Both the position numbers and the translations under genes were made by a program. The notes under the pieces are model-generated. The model saw only the letters and a list, made by a program, of their open reading frames with translations, was not told where the DNA came from and did no database searches. A stretch of DNA of 64,000 bases from Ramlibacter agri (GTDB lineage: Bacteria; Pseudomonadota; Gammaproteobacteria; Burkholderiales; Burkholderiaceae_C), in assembly GCF_012927085.1 (NCBI RefSeq), contig NZ_JABBFX010000002.1, forward strand, positions 62,001 through 126,000. Reading direction: 5' to 3'. Of the stretch, positions 17,349-25,908 are shown in pieces. The number at the start of each line of letters is the position of its first letter. Position 1 is the stretch's first letter.

Positions 17349-18499
17349 CACTGCACCAGCTTCCATTCACCCTTTTCGAGTTTCACCATCACGCGCGAAC
17401 GCTCGTCGGAACCGTAACGGTCGTTCGGCTTGAAGTTGTAGACGCCGTGCGTGCCCACCAGCTCCTTGGTGCTGACGATGGCATCACGCAGCGCCACGCG
17501 GAACTGCGGCGTGCCTGGTTCAGCCTTGGTGGCCATGGCACGCTGCGCGGCGTCGGCGAACAGCAGCCAGGCGTCGAAGGAATAGGCGGAGAAGGCATCG
17601 GTGGGCACCGCGCCGTTCGCCTTCTTGTAGGCGTCACGGAATTCCATGGACACCTTGCGGATCGGGTTGGATTCCGGCAGCTGCTCGGCGACGATCACCG
17701 GGCCGGTGGGCGCCAGCAGGCCTTCCACCGAGGAGCCGCCCACGCGCACGAAGTCGGGGTTGATCAGGGCGTGGGTGCCGTAGATCTGGCCCTTCCAGCC
17801 GCGCTCGGCGAGCGCGCGGTAAGGCAGCGCGCCCGGCGTGCCGGAGGTGCCGGTGAGCACGGCATCCGGCTTGGCGGCAACGATCTTCAGCACCTGGCCG
17901 GTGACGGAGGTGTCGGCGCGGGCGAAGCGCTCGTTGGTCACCACCTGGATCCCGGCGGCCTTGGCGGCAGGCACCAGCGCGTCGTACACCAGGTCGCCCC
18001 ACGCGTCGGAAAAGCCGATGTAGCCCACCGTCTTCACGCCGTTCTGCTTCATGCGCTCGACGACCGCATTGATCATCAGCGGCGCGGGCTGCGGCAGCGT
18101 GACCATCCAGGCGCCGTCATCACCCGGCAGGTTGGCGTTGGCAATGGAGATCAGCGGCGTCCTGGTCTCGCGCGCGACGGCGGCGATGGCCAGGGCGCCA
18201 GGCGAACCGGCGGTGCCGATCACGACGTCGACCTTGTCCTCCTCGATCAGCTTGCGCGCATTGCGGGCGGCGGTGGCTGGGTCCGAAGCGTCGTCCAGCT
18301 GGAACATCTGCACCTTGTGGCCGTTGATGACGGACTTGTAGGCGACGCCGGCCTGGATGCCCTTGGCGTAGGGGATGCCCAGCGAGGACACCGGCCCGGA
18401 CAGCGAGGTGATGAAGCCCACCTTGAGGTCCGCGGCCAGCGCGTTCAGCGCGAGGCCGGCGCCCATGATGGCGGCGGCGAGGGTCTTGAGCTTTCTCAT
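17348..18499 (-). CDS. Liv-type ABC importer substrate-binding protein (paralogue 1)
   Basis: The 383-residue receptor has the signal MRKLKTLAAAIMGAGLALNALA, the mature start ADLKVGFITSLSG, and the same AYKSVINGHKVQ, DASDPATAARNARKLIEEDKVD and GFSDAWGDLVYDAL landmarks as the other two. It is the first of a tandem pair overlapping by one base. CAGGAGACAAG precedes the ATG. High mutual similarity with the receptors at 13231 and 16200 points to local duplication and divergence of ligand specificity. Confidence 0.92.
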   Translation of the reverse strand: MRKLKTLAAAIMGAGLALNALAADLKVGFITSLSGPVSSLGIPYAKGIQAGVAYKSVINGHKVQMFQLDDASDPATAARNARKLIEEDKVDVVIGTAGSPGALAIAAVARETRTPLISIANANLPGDDGAWMVTLPQPAPLMINAVVERMKQNGVKTVGYIGFSDAWGDLVYDALVPAAKAAGIQVVTNERFARADTSVTGQVLKIVAAKPDAVLTGTSGTPGALPYRALAERGWKGQIYGTHALINPDFVRVGGSSVEGLLAPTGPVIVAEQLPESNPIRKVSMEFRDAYKKANGAVPTDAFSAYSFDAWLLFADAAQRAMATKAEPGTPQFRVALRDAIVSTKELVGTHGVYNFKPNDRYGSDERSRVMVKLEKGEWKLVQ

Positions 18500-18514
18500 C
18501 TTGTCTCCTGGTTC

Positions 18515-19243
18515 TTAGAGTGAAATGCTGCCGAGGCTGGCGCCCCCGCACACATAGAGCGACTGGCCGGTGATGAAGCCGGCGTCGGGATGGATGAAGA
18601 AGGACACGGCCCGCGCCACGTCGGACGCCTCGCCGATGCGGCCCACGGGGATGGAAGCCGCCAGCTTCTGCTCGCGCTCGCTGCCGGCGGGGATGACGTC
18701 GTAGAACATTTCGGTATGCACCGGGCCGGGCGCCACCACGTTCACAGTGATGCCGTGCGGCGCCAGTTCCAGCGCCCAGGTGCGCGCCATGCCCAGCATG
18801 CCGGCCTTGGTGGCGGAATAGCTGGTACGCGTCTGTGCGCCCAGCGCGGCGCGCGAGGACATCAGCAGGATCCGGCCGAACTTGCGCTCCTTCATCGTGG
18901 GCAGGCAGGCCTGCACCAGCTGCACGGCGGCGCCCAGGTGCAGGTTGACCAGGGCGTCGAGGTCGGTCAGTTCCACCTCGGGAAGCAGCGCGGGGCGGAT
19001 CACGCCGGCGTTGTGCACGATGGTGGTCACCTCGAAGCGCTTCGCCATGTCCTTCACCGCTTCGCCTGTGGCGGCGCGGTCCATCAGGTCCACCTCGACG
19101 TCGTGCATCTTCGGGTGGGCGATGTCGCTCTTGCGGCGAGCCAGCGAAATGACTTCGTAGCCGTCGGCCAGCAGCGACTCGCAGATGGCCTTGCCGATGC
19201 CGGCACTGCCGCCGGTGACGGCGACGATCTTGTTGGGATTCAT
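18515..19243 (-). CDS. Short-chain dehydrogenase/reductase with intact catalytic residues
   Basis: This 242-residue classical SDR has TGGSAGIG (10-17), HNAG in place of NNAG (78-80), S130, Y142 and K146 (SYSATKAG), and ends with GQSLYVCGG. Reduction or oxidation of a hydroxyl/keto group with NAD(P) is expected. It overlaps the cyclase-family gene by four bases. The operon also has a degenerate SDR domain fused to a Zn-ribbon protein two genes upstream. In benzylsuccinate beta-oxidation (BbsC/BbsD) an inactive and an active SDR form one enzyme, so a similar pairing is possible; this is inference. Confidence 0.87.
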   Translation of the reverse strand: MNPNKIVAVTGGSAGIGKAICESLLADGYEVISLARRKSDIAHPKMHDVEVDLMDRAATGEAVKDMAKRFEVTTIVHNAGVIRPALLPEVELTDLDALVNLHLGAAVQLVQACLPTMKERKFGRILLMSSRAALGAQTRTSYSATKAGMLGMARTWALELAPHGITVNVVAPGPVHTEMFYDVIPAGSEREQKLAASIPVGRIGEASDVARAVSFFIHPDAGFITGQSLYVCGGASLGSISL

Positions 19244-20025
19244 TGTTGGTCCTCCACCAGCGCCAGCACGCGCAAGGGGCTGCCGCTGCCCTTCTGGATC
19301 TTCAGCGGCGGGCAGATCAGGATGGCGCCGGTGGGCGGCAGCAGGTCGAGATTGGCCAGGCACTGCAGGCCGTACTTGCCGGCGCCGTGCATGAAGTAGT
19401 GGCAGGGGTAAGGCGGACGCAGGTGATAGCCCTGCCCTGCGTCGGTGCCGATGGCTTCGGAACCGAAGCCCAGCACCTGGCGCTGTTCGACCAGGAACTG
19501 CACCGCTTCCGAGCTGGGGCCGGGCGTGTGCTGGCCGGTCTCGTCGAAGTTCTGGTAGGCCTCGGGGTCGCTGCGCTTGGACCAGTCGGTGCGCATCAGC
19601 ACCCAGGCGCCGGGGGTGATGCGGCCATGGGCCTTCTCGAAGTTCTCGATGTCGGCAACGGTCAGCAGGTAGTCCGGATCCTTCTTCACTTGCTCCGAGC
19701 AATCGATGACGAAGGCCGGCGCCACGAAGTTCTGCGGGGCAATCGTGTCCACCGAGTTGTTCGGCAGGTCCTTGCCCGAGATCCAGTGGATGGGCGCGTC
19801 GAAGTGCGTGCCGGTGTGCTCGCCGCAGGAGAAGTTGTTCCAGTACCAGCCCGGGCCGCGCTCGTCGTAGTGCGAGACCTCCTCGATGCGGAAGGGCCAG
19901 CACTGGCCCATCTCGGGCGGCAGCGCGATCTGCGGGAAGTCGGGCGTCAGCGTTTGCGTCAGGTCCACCACCTTGATCCGGCCGGTGGCGAGCGCCAGGG
20001 CGACGTTGGCGAGAACGTTGCTCAT
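19240..20025 (-). CDS. Cyclase-family metal hydrolase (isatin hydrolase/kynurenine formamidase-like)
   Basis: The 261-residue product has the family motif HTGTHFDAPIH with metal ligands H70, H74, D76 and H80, preceded by DLTQTLTPDFP. The family includes bacterial kynurenine formamidase, isatin hydrolase and other amide or lactone hydrolases that use Mn or Zn. The insert with GPGWYWNNFSCGEH and the LMRTDWSKRSDPEAY stretch resemble general cyclase proteins rather than the short KynB. The ATG at 20025 follows GGGAGG and lies one base after the upstream stop. In an operon with two ring oxygenases and iorAB, opening of an oxidised indolic or lactone ring is a plausible job, which is inference. Confidence 0.83.
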   Translation of the reverse strand: MSNVLANVALALATGRIKVVDLTQTLTPDFPQIALPPEMGQCWPFRIEEVSHYDERGPGWYWNNFSCGEHTGTHFDAPIHWISGKDLPNNSVDTIAPQNFVAPAFVIDCSEQVKKDPDYLLTVADIENFEKAHGRITPGAWVLMRTDWSKRSDPEAYQNFDETGQHTPGPSSEAVQFLVEQRQVLGFGSEAIGTDAGQGYHLRPPYPCHYFMHGAGKYGLQCLANLDLLPPTGAILICPPLKIQKGSGSPLRVLALVEDQQ

Positions 20026-20026
20026 G

Positions 20027-21280
20027 TCAGTTGCCTCCCGCCGCCAGTTCACGCTCCAGCACTTTGGGGTTGTCGCGCCAGCGCTCCAGCCATTCCTGCG
20101 CGACGTCGCCGGGGTAGACGTCCTCGATGCCGTCCTTCAGCGCCTTGACGATGCTCGCGGCCAGCGCGCTGGGGGCCACCTTGGGCGGCGGCAGGTTCTG
20201 GTTCCATTCGTCGTCGATGGGCCCCGGGAACACGTTGATGACACGGATGCCGGCCGGCCGCATCTCGGCGCGCAGGCATTGCGAGATCGACAAGGCCGCC
20301 GCCTTCGAAGCCGAGAAGGTGCCGTGCGGCGGATAGTTGGACAGCGCGTAAATCGACAGCAGGTTCACCCAGGCCGCCGCATGCGTCACGCCGTCGGCCG
20401 AGCGCCCGCGCAGCGCGGGGCCGAACTCCTGCGCCAGGCGCAGCAAGCCGAAGTAGTTGATGTCCATCTCCGCCTTGGCCACATCGGTGCCGCGGCGGTT
20501 GCCGATGCCGAAGCTGCGATGCACTTCGGCGTTGTTGATCACGATATCGACCTTGCCGCCGATCTCGCCGGCCAGCTCCGTCACCGAGCGGCCGTTGGTC
20601 AGGTCCAGCGGCACCAGGGTCACTTCCTTGAACTGGGTGATGTCGTCGAAGCCAGGCAGCTTCTTCCAGGGTTCGGCGTGGCCGACCCAGACGATGTCCG
20701 CGCCGGCCTTCACCAGCGCCTGCACGAGGGCTTGGCCCACGGCGGTCTTGCCGTCGGTCACCAGCACCTTGCGGAACTTGGGGTCGCTCGTCATTTCTCG
20801 CAGCATCTTGTCGTCCGCCATGTGTTCACTCCCGGTCTCGGGGAATCCGATCAGCACGGCCTGGCCGGCCCGGTCCAGCCGCGCGCCCACCTTCACCCGC
20901 GTGGGCGCTTCGCCCACCTCGCCGTGCAGGTGCACGACCAGCGACGGGCCGGCATCCAGGTGCACCAGCCCCATGCGCCAGGGCAGGCGCTCGCGGAAGA
21001 ACAGGTCGTTGCTGTGGTGCAGGGTCGTCGTGGAGAGCAAGGTGCCCTCCCCGCCCTGCGCCTTCCATTGCAGCCGCGGCGACAGGCACTTGTGGCAGGC
21101 CTCGCGCGGCGGGTATTGCAGCGCGCCGCAGTCCTTGCAGCACTGCAGCTCGAAGCGCCCTTCGGCGGCGGCGGCCGTCATGCCCAGGGCCACGCGGCCG
21201 CGCGCCCAGGGCGGCAGGTTCATCTGCCGCGTGCGCAGGACCGGGTTCTTGCGCTTCGGCTTCATCAAGGGCATCGTCAT
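20027..21280 (-). CDS. DUF35 Zn-ribbon/OB-fold domain fused to a degenerate SDR domain
   Basis: This 417-residue protein has two parts. Residues 35-140 form a rubredoxin-like Zn ribbon (C48, C51, C62, C65) and an OB fold of the DUF35/ChsH2 type, which partners thiolase-fold enzymes. Residues about 170-400 form an SDR fold that has lost key residues. The cofactor loop reads VTDGKTAVG instead of TGxxxGxG, NNAG reads NNAE (249-252), and the Tyr of YxxxK is F322 (TFSASK) with K326 and S309 kept. It overlaps the upstream thiolase-fold gene by four bases, so the two products probably form a complex. The SDR part may be structural, as BbsC is in benzylsuccinate degradation (inference). Confidence 0.82.
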   Translation of the reverse strand: MTMPLMKPKRKNPVLRTRQMNLPPWARGRVALGMTAAAAEGRFELQCCKDCGALQYPPREACHKCLSPRLQWKAQGGEGTLLSTTTLHHSNDLFFRERLPWRMGLVHLDAGPSLVVHLHGEVGEAPTRVKVGARLDRAGQAVLIGFPETGSEHMADDKMLREMTSDPKFRKVLVTDGKTAVGQALVQALVKAGADIVWVGHAEPWKKLPGFDDITQFKEVTLVPLDLTNGRSVTELAGEIGGKVDIVINNAEVHRSFGIGNRRGTDVAKAEMDINYFGLLRLAQEFGPALRGRSADGVTHAAAWVNLLSIYALSNYPPHGTFSASKAAALSISQCLRAEMRPAGIRVINVFPGPIDDEWNQNLPPPKVAPSALAASIVKALKDGIEDVYPGDVAQEWLERWRDNPKVLERELAAGGN

Positions 21281-22446
21281 TGGGAACTCCCGAGCAGCAC
21301 GGCGCCCGTGCACAGGCAGCGGTCGTAGGTAACCATGCCGAAGCCGGTGACGAGCCCCAGCTTCGCGTCCTTCACCGCGCGGTCACCGGCTTCACCGGTC
21401 AATTGCCGGATGGTCTCGGTCATGCCGAGGAAGCCGCCGGCCGCGCCGGCCTGGCCCACCGAGAGCTGGCCGCCGCTGGTGTTGTTGGGGAAGTTGCCGG
21501 CGAAGCTGGTGTCGTGCGAGCGCACGAAATCCGGTCCTTCGCCCTTGGCGCAGAAGCCCAGGTCCTCGAACTGGATCATCACGATGACCGGGTAGTCGTC
21601 GTAGGTCTGCACGAAGTCCACGTCGGCCGGCTTGGCCGCGGCCTGCGCGTAGAGGTCGTCGCGGTCCATGCGCCAGCCGCCCTGCACCATGATCGGGTCC
21701 TCGGCGAAGGCGTTGTGCCGCTCGATGGCGCCACGCAGCAGCACGTGCTTCAGGCCCAGCTCGCGCGCCTTCTCCTCGCGCATGACGAGGAAGGCCTCGG
21801 CGCCGGCGCAAGGCATGACGCAATCGAACAAGTGGATCGGGTCGGAGATCACCCGCGCGCCCATGTACTCGTCCAGGGTCAGCGGCTTCTTGAACAGCGC
21901 GTTCGGGTTGCGCAGCGCATTGGTGCGCTGGTCCACCGCGATGCGGCCGAAGTCCTCGCGCCGCGCGCCATAGGTGCGCATGTAGTTCGCCGTGATCATG
22001 GCGAAGATCGAGTTCGGGCCGCCCGAGCCGTAGGGATAGGACGCGTCGCGCGCGAAGTTGCTGAAGGAGCCCAGCGTCTGGCGGAACGAGTCCACGTGGT
22101 TGGTGTCGGCGGACACGCAGGCCACGATGTCGGCGTCGCCTGCCTGCACGGCCCGCGCCGCACGCCGCAGCGACATCACGCCGGACGCACCGCCGGTGGG
22201 AATGTGGTCCAGCCAGCGCGGCGAGACGCCCATGTGCTGCGTCACGCCGACTGCCGTGTCCGGCGACAGCGAGAAGCTGCTGATGGTGAGCCCGTCGATC
22301 TGCTCCTTGGCAATGCCGGACTGCAGGACCAGCTGCTGCAGCGCCTGGCCGATGAACCAGTGCGCGTTGTGGGTGGAGTAGCGGACGTAGGGCACGGTCA
22401 CCGGGACCGCGACCGCCACGCCTTCATAGGACATACGGCGTGCCAT
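21277..22446 (-). CDS. Thiolase-fold protein lacking thiolase catalytic Cys and His (aldolase-like)
   Basis: The 389-residue protein has the SCP2-type thiolase fold, but the nucleophile region reads TGGASG, with Gly86 where CASG has Cys. The GHPxG region reads SVGQAGAAGG, with Gln332 where His is expected. With DUF35 partners, thiolase-fold enzymes lacking these residues are known as retro-aldolases (Ltp2-ChsH2 and SAL proteins of steroid side-chain degradation), so a carbon-carbon cleaving aldolase on a CoA thioester is the best guess. QTYDDYP near 281-286 holds tyrosines that could act as acid/base residues. The ATG at 22446 overlaps the ligase stop by one base. The DUF35-SDR fusion directly follows. 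Confidence 0.83.
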   Translation of the reverse strand: MARRMSYEGVAVAVPVTVPYVRYSTHNAHWFIGQALQQLVLQSGIAKEQIDGLTISSFSLSPDTAVGVTQHMGVSPRWLDHIPTGGASGVMSLRRAARAVQAGDADIVACVSADTNHVDSFRQTLGSFSNFARDASYPYGSGGPNSIFAMITANYMRTYGARREDFGRIAVDQRTNALRNPNALFKKPLTLDEYMGARVISDPIHLFDCVMPCAGAEAFLVMREEKARELGLKHVLLRGAIERHNAFAEDPIMVQGGWRMDRDDLYAQAAAKPADVDFVQTYDDYPVIVMIQFEDLGFCAKGEGPDFVRSHDTSFAGNFPNNTSGGQLSVGQAGAAGGFLGMTETIRQLTGEAGDRAVKDAKLGLVTGFGMVTYDRCLCTGAVLLGSSQ

Positions 22447-24068
22447 CAGCCTTGCCTCTTCTTCATGGTGCGCGTATCGATGCACAGGCCCATCCCAGGC
22501 AAGGACCGCGCCAGCTCGCGCAGCTGCCCGCGCTGGATCTTCTGCGAGGGCGTGAGCGGAACTTCGTCGACGAAGGCCACGTAGCCAGGCGCCTTGTAGT
22601 AGGCCAGCTGCGCCAGCGCGTGCTGCACGATGCTGGCGGCGATTTCGGCTCTCTGGGCTTCCGGAACCGGGTCGCGCGCGATGATGCAGGCCAGCACTTC
22701 ATCGCCACGCACTTCGTCAGGCGTCGCAGCCACCGCAGAGGACTTCACCGCCGGATGCTGGTTCAGCACGCTCTCGACCTCCACCGCGGAGATATTCTCG
22801 CCGCTGCGACGGATGACGTTCTTCTTGCGGTCGATGAAGTGCAGCACGCCGCCGGCGCCGCGCTTCACCATGTCGCCGGTATGGAACCAGCCGTCCTGCC
22901 AGGCTTCGGCCGTGGCGTCGGCGTCCTTCAGGTATTCCGAGAAGAAGTAGCGGCGCGGGTCGCTGCCGCTGGAGCGCACCAGCAGTTCTCCGGGCGTGCC
23001 ATCGGCCACTTCGCGGCCTTCTTCATCCACCAAGCGCAGTTCGACGAAGGGCTCGGGCGCGCCGAAGCAGCTGCTGCCCACGTGGCGCGGCTCGTGGTTG
23101 GCCATGATGCAGGCGGCCGCGCCGGTCTCCGTCATGGCCCAGGCTTCCACCAGCGGGAAGCCGAAGCGCTCTTCGAACACCGCGTGGTTCTTCTTGTCGA
23201 CGCCGGCGCCGAAGCCCCAGCGCACCTGGTGCCCGCGATCGCTGGCGACGGCAGGCGCCGACAGCAGCATCGCGGGCATCACGCCCAGGTAGTGGATGAT
23301 CGTGGCCCCGCTGTCGCGCACGCTCTGCCACCAGCTCTTGGGATGGAAGCGATCGAGCTGCACGAGGCAGCCGCCGGCCGTCACCACCACCATCGTGGAG
23401 AAGGCCATCGCGTTCACGTGGTTCAGCGGCAGCGGCGTGATGATGCGCTCCTGGTCCGGCCGCACCGAGCAGACGCCGTCCAGGCCCGCGTACCAGTCAC
23501 CGGCGCGCAGGAAGTATTCGTTGGAGAGGCGGCAGCCCTTCGGACGTCCGGTCGTTCCAGACGTGTAGAGCAACGCGCATTCGCTTCCCAGGCCTGGCTC
23601 GCCGTCTTGCGGCGCCAGCGTCGAAGCAGCGCGCGGCGCGGCCTCGGCAGCCGGATCCCAGGCCGCCATGCGGACGCCGGCGGCCTTCGCCGCGGCCTTC
23701 AGGTCGGCGATACGCTGCGGCAGGCTCACGGCCAGCACGATTTCGCTGTGCCCGATCAGGTACTCGAGTTCGGCCGAACGCATCTCCGCGTTGACCGGCA
23801 CCACGCTCACGCCCAGAGCGTTCAGCGCGAACCAGTGAAACAGGAAGGCCGGCCGGTTTTCCAGCAGCAGGCCGACGCGATGGCCGTGGCCATAGCCGGC
23901 CGCTGCATAGAGCTGGCGCAGCCGTTCCACTTCGGCGGCCGCGTCGCCCCACGACACGGGAGCCGCGGGAATGCCGTAAACCTGCGCCGTCACCGCATCG
24001 AGGAACAGGAATTCGCTGGCCGGCGCGCGGGCGGCGGTGGCGGCGAAGCGCTGGTGGACCGTCGTCAT
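22446..24068 (-). CDS. AMP-forming acyl-CoA synthetase (ANL family)
   Basis: This 540-residue ligase has the P-loop [14 protein letters not shown] near residue 185, AWAMTETG near 320, HTGDMV near 425 and the hinge DRKKNVIRRSGENIS..EVE near 440. It most resembles CaiC-type CoA ligases. The ATG at 24068 lies two bases after the beta-subunit stop; the frame extends far upstream but through the oxygenase gene. It directly precedes the thiolase-fold and DUF35-SDR genes, which suggests that it supplies the CoA ester on which they act. Confidence 0.88.
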   Translation of the reverse strand: MTTVHQRFAATAARAPASEFLFLDAVTAQVYGIPAAPVSWGDAAAEVERLRQLYAAAGYGHGHRVGLLLENRPAFLFHWFALNALGVSVVPVNAEMRSAELEYLIGHSEIVLAVSLPQRIADLKAAAKAAGVRMAAWDPAAEAAPRAASTLAPQDGEPGLGSECALLYTSGTTGRPKGCRLSNEYFLRAGDWYAGLDGVCSVRPDQERIITPLPLNHVNAMAFSTMVVVTAGGCLVQLDRFHPKSWWQSVRDSGATIIHYLGVMPAMLLSAPAVASDRGHQVRWGFGAGVDKKNHAVFEERFGFPLVEAWAMTETGAAACIMANHEPRHVGSSCFGAPEPFVELRLVDEEGREVADGTPGELLVRSSGSDPRRYFFSEYLKDADATAEAWQDGWFHTGDMVKRGAGGVLHFIDRKKNVIRRSGENISAVEVESVLNQHPAVKSSAVAATPDEVRGDEVLACIIARDPVPEAQRAEIAASIVQHALAQLAYYKAPGYVAFVDEVPLTPSQKIQRGQLRELARSLPGMGLCIDTRTMKKRQG

Positions 24069-24070
24069 GC

Positions 24071-24553
24071 TCAGATGAACAGCTGCACGGCCGGCAACGC
24101 GGCGTCGGGGTTGAGGAGGTTCACGCGCTTGAGCGTCATGCGCAGCGCGCCGTCCTGCACGGTCATGTGGTGCAGGAAGTGGCCCACGTAGAACTGCAGT
24201 TCGTCGCCTTGCGACTCGGTGTAGTGGAACTCGGTGCGCACGACGTAGTTGTTGGACGCCGCATCGAAACTTTCGACTGTCGGCGTCTGCAGCAGGTGGT
24301 GGCAGCGGCTGGGCGGCTGCTGCGAGAAGGCGCGCGGGCTCTTCAGGCGCTCGATGCGCAGTTCGCGCAGCAGCTTGTCCTCGTACATGTGCGAGGTGTG
24401 GTTGATGCCGTCTTCCTGGTCCGGCACCAGCGGCACCCAGTAGAAGGCGTCGTCGGTGAAGAGCGCGTTCCATTCCTCGTACTTGCGCTCGTCCAGCAAA
24501 CGGGACTCACGCACCACGAAGTCGATCAGGTCCTGGCGGGTCGGTTCAGTCAT
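24071..24553 (-). CDS. Aromatic-ring-hydroxylating oxygenase beta subunit (second pair)
   Basis: The 160-residue beta subunit has VRESRLLDERKYEEWNALF, DAFYWVPL, RIERLKSPRAFSQQPPSRCHH and the end KRVNLLNPDAALPAVQLF. It is paralogous to the protein from 14421-14882. The ATG at 24553 overlaps the alpha gene by four bases. Its role is structural, in an alpha3-beta3 oxygenase. Confidence 0.93.
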   Translation of the reverse strand: MTEPTRQDLIDFVVRESRLLDERKYEEWNALFTDDAFYWVPLVPDQEDGINHTSHMYEDKLLRELRIERLKSPRAFSQQPPSRCHHLLQTPTVESFDAASNNYVVRTEFHYTESQGDELQFYVGHFLHHMTVQDGALRMTLKRVNLLNPDAALPAVQLFI

Positions 24554-25881
24554 TGCTCGCCCCCCATCGTCAGCGTCATGTACTTCGCCCAGGCGCGGTA
24601 CTGGTTGCGCATGGAGATCTCGCTGGTGCCGTTGGTGGTCACCTCGCGCTTGCCGATCTCCGCTTCGTTGAAGTTGCGGTGCAGGCTGACCCACTCGTTG
24701 CCGCTGCCATACAGGCCGGCCTGGATGCCGCGGTAGGCCTGCAGGTCGTCGTGGCCCACCACCGAGAAGGGCGAGTTGATCAGGCGGCTGTACATGGTGG
24801 TCCGCTGCAGCAGTTCGGCCGGCGCGCCCTTCAGCCGGAAGGTCCAGCTCTCCACCACGCACTTGTCGGCCGACACCGGCTTGACCACGCGGATCGCCTG
24901 GATCACGCCCTTGATCGTGAGGTTCGGGTAGTACACCGTGTTGTGGCGGGTCAGGCCCAGGATCTGGTGCGCCTTCTCCTCACCGTAGGCCGCGTTCATG
25001 GCCTGCTCGTAGGCCGGGATCCCCGAGTACTTGCTGTGGATGGAGAAGTTGACGCCGGAGAAGCTGTGCCCGTTGTCGAACACCCGCACGCCCATGTCCT
25101 CGAAGAACTTGTAGTCGGACATGAAGGGCACGAACTGCTCGATGGCCATCGGCTTGGGCGCATCGGCCGGCTTGCCGGACCACATCTTCTTGGCGGTGCC
25201 GGCCGAGGACTCGTGCGCCACCATGGGATGCATGGTGTCGTTGAGGTTCTCGACGAACATCTTCCAGTTGCACTGGTGCGTGAAGCGCAGCACGCCGCCG
25301 GCGATCTCGAGCTCGCCGGTGGGCGAGCGGTCGGCCATGTTGTCGATGGAGCTCAGCGAGTCGCCGAAGTATTCCTCGAAGCCCGGCCCCGCGTCATTGA
25401 GCTTGACGAAGATGAAGCCGCGGTAGATGCGCACGTTCTTCACCGCGACGATGCCTTGGCCCGCTTCGGTGTGCGCCATCTCCGTGCCTTCGTAGCCCAG
25501 CTTCAGCGGGATGGCGCGCAGCGCGCCGTCGGTGTCGAAGGACCAGGCGTGGTAGGGGCAGCGGAAGAACTTGCCGGTGTTGCCGGCAGGCGCGCTGACC
25601 AGCCGCGAGCCCTTGTGGGCGCAGCGGTTCATCAACACCTTGACGCTGCCGTCCTGGTGCCGCACGACGATCAGCGGCCGGCCGGCGATGTCGTTGGTGA
25701 CGTAGTCGCCCGCATTGGGCACCTGGCTGTCGTGGCCGATGTAGTTCCAGGTGTTGGCGAAGAAGTGTTCCTGCTCCAGCTCGAACACTTCCTGGCTGAT
25801 GTACAGGTCGCGGTGCACCCGGTCCGGCTGCACCAGCGAGCGCAGGGCCTCGGGGTTGCCGCGGTAGCGCGAAGTCGTCAT
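24550..25881 (-). CDS. Aromatic-ring-hydroxylating oxygenase alpha subunit (second pair)
   Basis: The 443-residue alpha subunit carries a Rieske centre with C87/H89 (RCAHKG) and C108/H111 (RCPYHAW), and an iron site with D215, H218 and H223 in ENLNDTMHPMVAHES. The alignment with the alpha subunit at 14879-16186 runs the full length, so the two pairs arose by duplication and now probably act on different substrates or successive steps. It follows iorB by 27 bases. No ferredoxin or reductase gene is near. Confidence 0.93.
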   Translation of the reverse strand: MTTSRYRGNPEALRSLVQPDRVHRDLYISQEVFELEQEHFFANTWNYIGHDSQVPNAGDYVTNDIAGRPLIVVRHQDGSVKVLMNRCAHKGSRLVSAPAGNTGKFFRCPYHAWSFDTDGALRAIPLKLGYEGTEMAHTEAGQGIVAVKNVRIYRGFIFVKLNDAGPGFEEYFGDSLSSIDNMADRSPTGELEIAGGVLRFTHQCNWKMFVENLNDTMHPMVAHESSAGTAKKMWSGKPADAPKPMAIEQFVPFMSDYKFFEDMGVRVFDNGHSFSGVNFSIHSKYSGIPAYEQAMNAAYGEEKAHQILGLTRHNTVYYPNLTIKGVIQAIRVVKPVSADKCVVESWTFRLKGAPAELLQRTTMYSRLINSPFSVVGHDDLQAYRGIQAGLYGSGNEWVSLHRNFNEAEIGKREVTTNGTSEISMRNQYRAWAKYMTLTMGGEQ

Positions 25882-25908
25882 CGAAGCTCGCTCCTTGTTC
25901 GAACGGGT

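Noticed and set aside
21277-22446. Annotation as an ordinary acetyl-CoA acetyltransferase
   Set aside because: The catalytic Cys and GHP His are both replaced.
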